53,792 nt of DNA from assembly GCA_035547915.1 (NCBI GenBank), contig DASZTS010000124.1, positions 1-53,792 on the forward strand, in the 5' to 3' direction. A program made the position numbers and the translations under genes. The notes beneath the pieces are model-generated. The model ran no database searches and had not been told where the DNA came from. It worked only from the letters and a program-made list of their open reading frames with translations. Origin of the DNA: DASSFG01 sp035547915 (GTDB lineage Bacteria > Planctomycetota > Planctomycetia > Pirellulales > JAICIG01). Shown here piece by piece: positions 33,679-41,364 of this stretch; the first letter of the stretch is position 1, and each line of letters opens with the position of its first letter.

Positions 33679-34785
33679 TTATGGCAGCGTCACCGACTCG
33701 CCTCCGTTTATGGTACCCATGGAGCCCCACACGCCGTAGGGGCTCGGTGCGCCGGCAAGGGTGACCTCGGGGAGCGAGAGGTTGCCCGTATCGATCGAGT
33801 CGTTGATGAAACGAACGGACCCGTCCATCATACTGGCGACCACGCCGCCCGGATGGTTGCTACTCGCGGAATAGACTCCGCCCGAATTGTCGCAACTCGT
33901 TGTGCCGTTGGCCGACTGACAGCAAGAGGGGCTGTTCGGGGCCAGGACGGTATTGAAACTCGTCCAAACAGCGTAGCCGTCGTTCCAGCGCATCCCCGCT
34001 TCTTGGTTGCCCGTATTGGTGTACTTGCCCGCGACCGCCGAAGTAAGGCAGGCCGAGGGGTTCGTGTTGATGTTGGGATAGCCTTCGGCGACTCCCCCTT
34101 TGATGAACGCACCATTGAGACCGACAACTCTCTCCGACATGGCCACGGTATTGCTCGTCCCGTCCGTGATGTTCGCCAAGGTGTAAGTCGACAAATAGCC
34201 GAAGGGACCGCGCACGGTTGAGGTGGCGGCACCGTTGATCGAGTCACCCTGGCTGAAGCAATAATTGGTTCGACCGATGGTTCCATATACTTGCCCGGTG
34301 GCGCTCGTCGCCTGGGTATAGATCGGGCCGATCGGACCGGGCTGAGTGGGATTCATCTGTCCCACTTCCGACGGACAGTGCAAAACCGGAATGTTGACGC
34401 ACCAGGCCGGATACGTATTGGTCCATGCGTTCGGACCTTGCGGTGGAAAAAGAATCGTTCCATCGTAGCTCGCCAGGTTGGCGCTAATCAGGGTCCAAAG
34501 GTGCTGCTGCTCGTAGTACGGCGTGAGGAAGACGAAAGCGGCCAATCGTTGCGCGTTGTTGTAGGTGCCCGTGTTCGTGCCGGTCGATCGCGGCGGCAAC
34601 GCCTTCTTCACGTCGTTGTAGTTCAATACACCCAGCGTGAGTTGCTTGAGATTGTTGGTGCACTGCGAACGGCGCGAAGCTTCGCGCGCGGCTTGCACGG
34701 CCGGCAGCAACAAGGCCACGAGAATACCGACGATCGCGATGACTACGAGTAATTCCACCAATGTGAATCCGCGTCGAGCTCTCAT
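33679..34785 (-). CDS. DUF1559 protein with prepilin-type N-terminus
   Basis: A 368-residue protein of the planctomycete-abundant DUF1559 family. The start at 34785 is supported by an AGGAAG Shine-Dalgarno and the class III leader RRGFTLVELLVVIAIVGIL, which a prepilin peptidase would cut before Phe. Diagnostic blocks after the helix are QAAREASRRSQCTNNLKQL and, near the end, a SNHPGGV block and MMDGSVRFI. In planctomycetes such proteins occur in tens to hundreds of paralogues and are thought to be surface or pseudopilin-like; the function is open. It is a single gene on this strand. Confidence 0.95.
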   Translation of the reverse strand: MRARRGFTLVELLVVIAIVGILVALLLPAVQAAREASRRSQCTNNLKQLTLGVLNYNDVKKALPPRSTGTNTGTYNNAQRLAAFVFLTPYYEQQHLWTLISANLASYDGTILFPPQGPNAWTNTYPAWCVNIPVLHCPSEVGQMNPTQPGPIGPIYTQATSATGQVYGTIGRTNYCFSQGDSINGAATSTVRGPFGYLSTYTLANITDGTSNTVAMSERVVGLNGAFIKGGVAEGYPNINTNPSACLTSAVAGKYTNTGNQEAGMRWNDGYAVWTSFNTVLAPNSPSCCQSANGTTSCDNSGGVYSASSNHPGGVVASMMDGSVRFINDSIDTGNLSLPEVTLAGAPSPYGVWGSMGTINGGESVTLP

Positions 34786-35790
34786 CAAACTTCCTCGGAA
34801 AAAAGGGGTGCGAGAATAGATTCGGACTGGCCGACGTTTCGTCCGGCCCGCTCGGTTATGCCTCAATAGTGCGCAGATCAGCGTTACTGGTTGCAGCTTC
34901 CGGTCAGCGGCCTCCAGCCGACCGGTACATGCCTCTTCTAGATGTCCGAGCCTGGCCGAGTTTAACAAGCTGTTATCTAAAGTGTCAATTTTTTTCCTAC
35001 GGCTTTCGGAGTCGATTGTCGCGTTCGTGCGTTGCGCATGTACGCAATACAGGGGCTATATAGCCATATATACAACTTATGGGGCAGACGGCTTATACCC
35101 CAGGGTATGGAGAGACAGTCGTCGGACTCAACACGCGACCCAGAACCACGACCGGAACCACCCGACCGGCGCATGTGGATAGCACTCATCGGGGGGGCAG
35201 GCCAGGAATGGCGGCAGTAGCGAGTCGTCCGATGGGTATGAAGACGGAACGTCTGACGGCGGACGCTGCCGTGGTGGGAGCGGCCGTCGCGGCGGTCCTA
35301 TTGGTGGCCGCGTCCAGGCGGGCCTCGATGGGGTTTGGGCCGCGTCCGCTGTGGGCGTCGCAAGGGAAGCCGACTGTTGCCGAGACGTGCGGCTCATGTT
35401 CGATGGCGGCAAGCCAACGGCGGTCGGCAAATGTGCGTCGAACACGGCACATCGCCGATCGTGTCCAGTGAAGATGGCCTAAAAGGCGGTTTGACCTTCT
35501 TTTTCAAATGGTTGTCGCGGAGTTTCGTTACTCACGGTCAGCTATATGGCGCGCGGGGGATGGTATGTCGTGCGTTGTAAACTCCTAGCGCCGCGTTGAA
35601 TCTACAGGCCATGTTGTTAGCATACTCACGGATAATCCACGTCGCCGCATCCAACGGAACTCGCCACGCCTGTTTCAGCCCTTGCCGAAACGGGTGTAAG
35701 CTTCACTTACCCTCCGGTGCACCTAAAATGTCAATGCGCGCAGTGCGCTTGACAACGGAGTGCATTTAACAAAAGAGGGAGCGAGTAGTT
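34786..35790. other. 1-kb intergenic region with small palindromes, no gene seen
   Basis: Short ORFs here have no family features. The stretch 34970-35120 is AT-rich for this chromosome and holds the perfect palindrome GGCTATATAGCC (35054-35065) and ATACCCcaGGGTAT (35095-35108). The last 100 bp hold the inverted repeat before the beta-helix gene. Confidence 0.6.
35729..35754. promoter_or_regulatory. Inverted repeat upstream of the beta-helix gene
   Basis: TGTCAA-T-GCGC and GCGC-TTGACA face each other with 5 bases between (35729-35754), 36 bp before the ATG. The right arm reads TTGACA, a perfect -35 hexamer, though no good -10 sits 17 bp further. It could be an operator or mRNA leader hairpin. 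A second small inverted pair (GTAAG...CTTAC) lies about 30 bp upstream. Confidence 0.45.
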
Positions 35791-37035
35791 ATGGGTACGA
35801 TTCCTGTATACAATGTGACGGATTACGGCGCGATCGGCGACGGCAATACTTCGCACGCAGCCGTCAACACGGCCGCCTTCAATTCGGCGATCTCGGCGTG
35901 TTCGAGCGCCCCCGGCATCGTCTATGTGCCGGCGGCCGTGGGGTTCGTGGTCAACAACGGTAGCATCAACATTCCCTATTCCAACGTCGTTCTCCAGGGC
36001 GCGGGTGGCATGGGCTCCTCGGGAGGTGGAAGCAGCACGTCCAACATCATCGCCTTGGGCTCGGGCAACACCATCAACATCACGGGGATGGGTTGCGTCG
36101 TCCGCGACCTCGCGTTTCAGCCGAGCGGTGCCCAGAACGCCTCGTATCTGAACATCTCTCAGAACGGCTCGTCGACGCAGGGCCAGATCCGGGTGGATAA
36201 CGTTCACATGTATTCGCCCTACATCGGCATCTCGTTGTCGCAACCGTCGGCGACGCCGGGCGAATACTGGATCGAACGGCTGCTCATCGAAGGGCAGACG
36301 GTCGTCGGAGGGATCAGCGCGAATGTGGGGAGTGCCGCGGTCAATCTGCGGCACGTCGTCATGGCCCAAGCCCCCGGCGCCACGCAGCCGCAGTACGGCA
36401 TCCAGGTGGTGAACGCCGGCGAGTTGATCATCGACGGTGGTTGCGACATCATCTCGATGGGCAACTGCTTGGCGATTCAGCCCGGGACGGGTCAGGCGGT
36501 GCTCGCCGTATTCGTCTCGGATAGCCTGTTCGATAGCGGCAACGGGGCGGGTTGCGTCGTCATCGCGCCGACCGGCAATGGTTACGTGTTGACGGTCCGG
36601 TTCTCCAACGTTTGGGCGAGCACCGGAAGCAACACGACCAGCACGAACGGATTCTCGTTCTTCGGGTCGGGATCGATGAGCCCGTACCCATCGATCCAGG
36701 ACGTGAGTCTGGTCAACTGCGTGGGCAAGGGGTTCACCAACCACGATGGCTTGTACGCCAGCAATGTCGTCGGCTTGTCGGTGACCTCGTCGACCTTCGG
36801 CGGGAATTACGTCGGCATCAACATCGCCGGTGGCATGAGCAACTTCAACCTGATCGGGAACAAGTGTGGCAACTACACCCCGCAGGGCGGAAATGCCTAC
36901 TACGGCATCATCATCAACCCGGGAGCGAGCGACTATTACACCGTCATCGGCAACGTCTCGCAGGGAAATGGTACCGGCAGCATCTTCAACGGTGGGACCG
37001 GATCGCACCAGGCGGTCGTGTATAACGTGCCGTAA
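35791..37035 (+). CDS. Right-handed parallel beta-helix protein (pectate lyase/tailspike-like)
   Basis: A 414-residue protein that opens with the pectate-lyase-superfamily block YNVTDYGAIGDGNT, followed by NTAAFNSAISACSSAPG and VYVPAAVGFVV. The rest is Gly/Asn/Ser-rich with short strand repeats such as NGSINIPYSNVVLQGAGG, GISLSQPS and VVGLSVTSSTFGGNYVGINI, the pattern of a parallel beta-helix coil. No signal peptide or membrane helix is seen, unusual for a polysaccharide lyase, but common for phage tailspike or adhesin modules. Catalytic residues of a known lyase cannot be identified. A GAGGGAG Shine-Dalgarno lies 12 bases before the ATG. It has long intergenic flanks and no operon partner, consistent with acquired DNA. 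Confidence 0.8.
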   Translation: MGTIPVYNVTDYGAIGDGNTSHAAVNTAAFNSAISACSSAPGIVYVPAAVGFVVNNGSINIPYSNVVLQGAGGMGSSGGGSSTSNIIALGSGNTINITGMGCVVRDLAFQPSGAQNASYLNISQNGSSTQGQIRVDNVHMYSPYIGISLSQPSATPGEYWIERLLIEGQTVVGGISANVGSAAVNLRHVVMAQAPGATQPQYGIQVVNAGELIIDGGCDIISMGNCLAIQPGTGQAVLAVFVSDSLFDSGNGAGCVVIAPTGNGYVLTVRFSNVWASTGSNTTSTNGFSFFGSGSMSPYPSIQDVSLVNCVGKGFTNHDGLYASNVVGLSVTSSTFGGNYVGINIAGGMSNFNLIGNKCGNYTPQGGNAYYGIIINPGASDYYTVIGNVSQGNGTGSIFNGGTGSHQAVVYNVP

Positions 37036-37407
37036 CGCCCGACGCACGGCCACGTCAGGCGGCAACGCGGCGTAGCGGCAGGTGATCGACCTGCTCGGCC
37101 TCGGTGTTGTCCTGGCTGACCGGCGGAATGGTTCTTCGCTTGGCGGTCCGAAAAGACCACCTCGCACCGAGCCATTCGGAGTGTTTTCAAAGTCGCCGGC
37201 CTCGGTGGTCAGTCACGCTGCCGGGGCCGGCGGATCGGCCTGTTGCCGGGCGGTCCATCCGGTGCGGAAGACCGCCCGACGTCTTGTCATGCCTGTTCGA
37301 TCCTGCACGGCCCACCGGGCCGACCATCCGGTGGGCCATGTGCTGTGCTCGATCTAGAGTTGCAGCACCGATTGTGGGTTCTGCGCGTGACCCTTGTCGG
37401 CGAGGGA
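37036..37407 (+). other. Structured non-coding stretch before a strong terminator
   Basis: No gene is seen between the beta-helix stop and the terminator. Two consecutive GC-rich hairpins occur: GGGCGGTC (37248-37255) with GACCGCCC (37270-37277), and GGCCCACCGG (37309-37318) with CCGGTGGGCC (37328-37337). With the terminator this makes three stems in 200 bases, so this is either a structured 3' UTR or a small RNA. I do not recognise a known RNA family. Confidence 0.4.
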
Positions 37408-37439
37408 AGGCGGACGGAGAAATGCCGTCCGCCTTTTTA
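37408..37439 (+). terminator. Strong rho-independent terminator
   Basis: AGGCGGACGG (37408-37417) pairs perfectly with CCGTCCGCCT (37425-37434), then TTTTAT. The loop is 7 bases. It points in the plus direction, about 370 bp after the beta-helix gene. Confidence 0.92.
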
Positions 37440-37531
37440 TTGCGCCCGATGGCCCGAGATATCAGGTACAGGCGAACTGCCTGGGCATCCCTTCCGGCTA
37501 ACGAAGCAGCGGCGCGGGGAATGGGGGCATT

Positions 37532-38569
37532 TCAAAAAAATCCAGTACCAACCTGGCAGCTCGGCGATGCTCGACGGAAATCCTCCCTGCCCGCGTCCGT
37601 AACCTGAGTGTTGCCGACATCGAGCGATCGCAGGCTCGTGAGCCCTTCTAAGTGGATCAGGCCGGCGTCCGTAACCTGAGTGCCACCGAGCCAAATGTCT
37701 CGGAGGCGCGACATCTCCTTGAGTTGAATCAATCCCGCATCCGTGATGCGTGTGTCCCTGAGAAAGAGTTTCTCAAGATTCGGTAAATCGCGCAGATGGA
37801 TCAGCCCAGCGTCCGTCAATTCGGTGCGGCAGAGATTGAGCGTCTGCAGGTTGGTTAGCTGTGCCAGGTGCGCGAGGCCATCGTCTGTCAGTTTTGTGTT
37901 GCTGAGGTCAAGCGTCCGCAAACTCCGCAGCCCGCGGAGATGGAGCAATCCTTTGTCGGTGACCTGCGTGTCGGCAAGGCCAAGCTCTTGCAGAACCGCC
38001 AACTTGCGCAGATGAGCCAATCCCACGTCCGTGAGGGGAGTTCCCGCGAGATGAAGCTCCTTTAGACCTGTTAGTCCCTGCACGGCTCGGAGCCCGTCGC
38101 CGACGATTTGATCGCGGCTGAGGACAAGTCGTTGCAGACCAGTGAGCCCTCGCAAGTGAACTAAGCCGGCATCGGTGACCTGAACGCGAGCGAGCGATAG
38201 CTCTTCTAGCGACTTCAAGCTTGCCAAGTGAGGCATTCCGGCGTCCGTGATCGGTCTACCGGAGACGTCGACATCCCGCACGCCTTTAAGCCCTCGCAGG
38301 TGAACGAGGTCGGCATCCGTCACTTGGGCTTTGATGAAAGAAGCCGATGCCACTTCATGAAAGTAGTCTGGTGGCAACCATCGTGGTAGAAGTCGAGTTG
38401 GCGACACCAACCGACCGAGCTCGTCGTCGTAAGTGATCGCCCCGCGCAAAGCCCTGAGCGCCGCCACCGCCCGCCGCTGTCGCTCGGCCGGAACGGCCCA
38501 CACGCTCAAGCCGATGCACAACACGGTCACGACGGCCAGCATCAGACGCAGAGAGAACTGCTTGGGCAT
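37532..38569 (-). CDS. Array LRR protein 1 (membrane anchor + 10 LRRs)
   Basis: A 345-residue member of the array family. The N-terminus MPKQFSLRLMLAVVTVLCI is a membrane anchor, followed by PAERQRRAVAALRAL, a short variable segment, and the family linker LLPRWLPPDYFHEV near residue 60. Ten 24-residue leucine-rich repeats follow (consensus VTDAGLVHLRGLTxLxxLxL), with an eleventh partial cap VTDAGREDFRRASPSCQV. The cap ends in FF over a run of seven Ts, unlike the ALPxCxI caps of the others, so a frameshift at that run may have changed the tail. LRRs of this type bind proteins or glycans; no enzyme domain is present. A single anchor suggests the LRRs face the periplasm. Its upstream leader is nearly identical to that of array member 2. 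Confidence 0.85.
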   Translation of the reverse strand: MPKQFSLRLMLAVVTVLCIGLSVWAVPAERQRRAVAALRALRGAITYDDELGRLVSPTRLLPRWLPPDYFHEVASASFIKAQVTDADLVHLRGLKGVRDVDVSGRPITDAGMPHLASLKSLEELSLARVQVTDAGLVHLRGLTGLQRLVLSRDQIVGDGLRAVQGLTGLKELHLAGTPLTDVGLAHLRKLAVLQELGLADTQVTDKGLLHLRGLRSLRTLDLSNTKLTDDGLAHLAQLTNLQTLNLCRTELTDAGLIHLRDLPNLEKLFLRDTRITDAGLIQLKEMSRLRDIWLGGTQVTDAGLIHLEGLTSLRSLDVGNTQVTDAGREDFRRASPSCQVGTGFF

Positions 38570-38680
38570 GCCGTCAGCCTAACGCCGACGCAGAGGCGGG
38601 GAAACGACTCTGTGAATTCTGCGGCGGCTCTTGCCGCTTCTTCGGCAAGGCGAAGAACCCTTGGAGGGCGACGGCCAGGC

Positions 38681-39187
38681 TCATGGGCTCGACGAGATCT
38701 TACAATTCGGCAATGCCTTCCGGAGTCGAGCAATACCCTCGTCCGTCACTTTGCTGTCGAAGAGCCAGAGTCGTTGGAGGTTCGTCAGTGCGTGCACGTG
38801 CGCTAGCCCGGCATCTGTGATCGGTGTGTATTCGAGCGAAAGCTGCTTCAGGTCTGTCAACCCTTCTAGATGCACCAGCTCTGCGTCGGTGATCAGGGCT
38901 CCGTCAAGCCAAAGGATGTGAAGTCTCGGCAGTGATTTCAAGCGAGCCAACGTGTCGCCGGTGACCCGAGTACGGCGGAGCAAAACCAGTTCGACGTCGT
39001 CAACATAATCCTGCGGAAGCCACCGCGTCAGAAATGTACGCGAGACATAGAATACCTCGCCGCCGTCAGCCCGGATCGCATTCACCGCCTGCCGCTGCCG
39101 CTGGGAGGGAATGACCCACACGGTCAAGGTGATGCACAATACGGTCACGACCGCCAGCATCAGTCGCAGGGAGAACTGCTTGGGCAT
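38681..39187 (-). CDS. Array LRR protein 2 (anchor + 3 LRRs)
   Basis: A 168-residue short member. Anchor MPKQFSLRLMLAVVTVLCI, then PSQRQRQAVNAIRADGGEVF, linker TFLTRWLPQDYVDDV, three LRRs (VTGDTLARLKSLPRLHILWL, ITDAELVHLEGLTDLKQLSL, ITDAGLAHVHALTNLQRLWL) and the cap VTDEGIARLRKALPNCKI. The first LRR differs from the VTDAGL consensus, as it does in the other short members. The 29 bases before its ATG match those before member 1 except one, so gene and leader were duplicated together. Spacing to member 1 is 111 bp. Confidence 0.83.
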   Translation of the reverse strand: MPKQFSLRLMLAVVTVLCITLTVWVIPSQRQRQAVNAIRADGGEVFYVSRTFLTRWLPQDYVDDVELVLLRRTRVTGDTLARLKSLPRLHILWLDGALITDAELVHLEGLTDLKQLSLEYTPITDAGLAHVHALTNLQRLWLFDSKVTDEGIARLRKALPNCKISSSP

Positions 39188-39280
39188 GCCGTCAGCCTAA
39201 CGCCGACGCAGAGCTGGCGAAACGGCACTGTCAATTCTTTCGTTTCTGTCGGCCGCTCTGACTCAGAGGTAGCCGAAGGC

Positions 39281-40030
39281 TCAGCGATCAATTCGACAGC
39301 TCGGTAACACCTCGCTGAGTCGGGCCATTCCAGCATCCGTGACCCGAGTATTCCAGACCTCGAGCTCTCGCAAGTTCGTCAGTCCTCGCAGATGAGCCAA
39401 TCCGGCGTCGCCGACCTCGGTATCGTTGAGGCAAAGCGTATGCAGATTCGTCAATCCTTGCAGGTGGGCGACCCCAGCGTCCGCGATCGCGGTGTGGTCG
39501 AGCACGACGATCCTCAGGTCGGTCAGCCCTCGCAAGTAGATCAGCCCAGCGTCCGTGATGCCGGTGTCGGTGAGGTCGAGAGCTTGCAGTGCTGTCAGCC
39601 GTTGTAAGTTCGCCAGCCCCAAATCCGTGAGCGGGGTGTAGCCGAGCCCAAGTGTTTGCAGCCTCGTCAACCCTGTCAGGCGGGCAAGCCCAGTATCCGT
39701 GACCTCGCGGCCACGGAGAGAGAGAAATCGCAGGCCCGTCAGTCCTTGCAGGTGGTCCAGGCCAGCGTCGGTGATCGGCGAATCACCGAGTGAGACTCTT
39801 CGCACCTCGTCGAAGTAATCGGGCGGCAGCCACCGACGTAGAAGTGTCTTGGGTCGCGAATCCGTCCATGTGCCGGGCAGATCGTTCGCATACCTGACCC
39901 TCCCGCCCAGGGCCTCAATCTCCTTCACCGCCCGCCGTTGCCGTTCGGCAGGGCTGCCCCACACGCCCAAGGCGACGCACAGCACCGTCACGACCGCCAG
40001 CATCAGGCGCAGCGAAAATTGCTTGGTCAT
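39281..40030 (-). CDS. Array LRR protein 3 (anchor + 6 LRRs)
   Basis: A 249-residue member starting MTKQFSLRLMLAVVTVLCV, with the PAERQRRAVKEIEALGGRV segment, linker LLRRWLPPDYFDEV near residue 68, six LRRs (for example ITDAGLDHLQGLTGLRFLSL and VGDAGLAHLRGLTNLRELEV) and cap VTDAGMARLSEVLPSCRI. It has no other domain. The leader GCGTTAGCCTGAAGGCATG resembles those of members 1 and 2. Confidence 0.85.
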   Translation of the reverse strand: MTKQFSLRLMLAVVTVLCVALGVWGSPAERQRRAVKEIEALGGRVRYANDLPGTWTDSRPKTLLRRWLPPDYFDEVRRVSLGDSPITDAGLDHLQGLTGLRFLSLRGREVTDTGLARLTGLTRLQTLGLGYTPLTDLGLANLQRLTALQALDLTDTGITDAGLIYLRGLTDLRIVVLDHTAIADAGVAHLQGLTNLHTLCLNDTEVGDAGLAHLRGLTNLRELEVWNTRVTDAGMARLSEVLPSCRIDR

Positions 40031-40133
40031 GCCTTCAGGCTAACGCGGAAGCCGAGCGAGGCAAATGGAAAACCATTGCCGCGGGTCAGGTGCCCCGACG
40101 GCGCAAGTGACCGTGCTGGCAGTCGGTGACTCC

Positions 40134-40230
40134 GAGCAGCCGACAAAACGGGAGCGGGCTCCGAACAAGTCGACGTTTCACGGCCAGTTTTTGGCCCACG
40201 GCGCTCCGGCTTCCGTGTTTTGTCGGCCGG
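40134..40230 (+). repeat. Palindromic ~100-bp repeat, copy D (diverged)
   Basis: The copy reads GAGCAGCCGACAAAACGGGA at the left end and GTTTTGTCGGCCGG at the right, with the core GTCGACGTTTCACGGCCAGT and the block TTGGCCCACGGCGCTCCGGC shared with copy F. Its terminal TTA has been lost. It lies between LRR member 3 and the next gene. Confidence 0.75.
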
Positions 40231-40284
40231 CGGCCGGAAGCGCCGACAAATTCCGCTCGGTGGCGACGATGTCGGCCGAGTCGA

Positions 40285-41154
40285 TCATCGGCTGGCCATG
40301 GGCTTCGATATCTCGCGCGCGGTATCGACCGTGTACAGCATCGTGGAAAGTCTGTCGGTTTCTTGATGAGGTTCGCCATGCCACTCTTCGCGGCCGTTTC
40401 GGCTCAGCCAGAGCTCCCGTGTGGTGAATCGAACCGGCGCAAAATGCCAAGCCAGTTCTTGATCGTCGCGGCGGGACTCCACCAGCAAGACCAGTTCGGG
40501 ATCGGTGCCTTTGGGCCAGACGTAGCAGAAAAGCGCGCCGTCGGCCGCCTCACCCTGCTCGTCGCCATATCGCAGTAGAGGCTGCGGCAGCAAGCGCAGC
40601 TCCCAGCGACCGTCGAATTCCATCGTAGCCGTGAAGCCGCGGGCGATCTGGCGCATCTGAACGAGCCTCGCCGCAGCGCTCGAGGCCGGCGGCGGCGCGT
40701 CGGCCAGCCGCTCGCGCTTCAGCCCTTGCGCGGGCTTCCACCTGCGTCCGTTCTGTACGACGGCCGGCCCGATCGGCGTCTCGGCCAGCAGGTGAAACTC
40801 GTGAACGACCTTGCGCAGGCTGTCGTTCGTCGGTCCCGACATGATGCAGCCGATGACCTCCGGCTGCTTTTCGCGCATCCAGACAAAGACGTCGCCCGAC
40901 CAGTCGTCGTCGGTCGACCATCGCATGATCGATTCGTTCGCCAGCTTCAGCGGCTCACCGCGAGCGGTCGAAAACGAACATCTCTCCGCATCTTCACGAT
41001 AGATTTCCCGCAAGGGATCGGGCGGCGTAGCCTTCTCCGGTTCGTCGGCCCGCGCGAACGAAAATGCGCCGGCGAGGGTCCAAACGCTCGCCGTCCCGAC
41101 GATCCAGCGAACGACAGAACCGACAACGCCCAAAGCTCGCAACGACAGGTTCAT
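40285..41154 (-). CDS. Secreted conserved planctomycete hypothetical protein
   Basis: A 289-residue protein; the start at 41154 (MNLSLRALGVVGSVVRWIV) gives a clear signal peptide ending FARADEP. The body has landmarks I associate with a planctomycete-wide family: KLANESIMRWSTDD, VFVWMREKQPEVIGCIMSG, HEFHLLAETPIGP, ARLVQMRQIARGFTA, LRLLPQPLLRY and GTDPELVLLVESRR. No catalytic motif is known to me. The gene lies inside the LRR array but is not related to it. Length fits the family. Confidence 0.75.
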   Translation of the reverse strand: MNLSLRALGVVGSVVRWIVGTASVWTLAGAFSFARADEPEKATPPDPLREIYREDAERCSFSTARGEPLKLANESIMRWSTDDDWSGDVFVWMREKQPEVIGCIMSGPTNDSLRKVVHEFHLLAETPIGPAVVQNGRRWKPAQGLKRERLADAPPPASSAAARLVQMRQIARGFTATMEFDGRWELRLLPQPLLRYGDEQGEAADGALFCYVWPKGTDPELVLLVESRRDDQELAWHFAPVRFTTRELWLSRNGREEWHGEPHQETDRLSTMLYTVDTAREISKPMASR

Positions 41155-41364
41155 TTCGTCTCCGAATGCTCGGCTCCCGGACAGCGACCCGGTTCCCGAC
41201 GCAGCTTGGTCCCTTCGGATGCCACCGCTCAGGATAATGACAGAATGTCTTATTCGCAAGCCGCGGATAGAACTGGGGCATCGGGCGTCATTCGTCCGGC
41301 GGATGGCGGAGGAGGCTTCCAAGAGACCGCGCAACGATGCCGGCGACCGCGATGGCCGCGTCGC

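Noticed and set aside
35079..35471. A 130-codon plus-strand ORF in the intergenic region
   Set aside because: No motif, no Shine-Dalgarno, Arg/Ala-rich composition, and an equally long frame lies on the other strand.
35731..37167. A 478-codon minus-strand ORF opposite the beta-helix gene
   Set aside because: It is rich in Arg, Asp, Val and His with no fold or motif, the usual antisense shadow of a GC-rich gene. The plus-strand frame has a Shine-Dalgarno and a recognisable family start.
39225..39265. A possible degenerate right end of the palindromic repeat (TTTCTGTCGGCCGCTCTGA)
   Set aside because: The similarity is short and no left half is present, so I do not count it as a copy.
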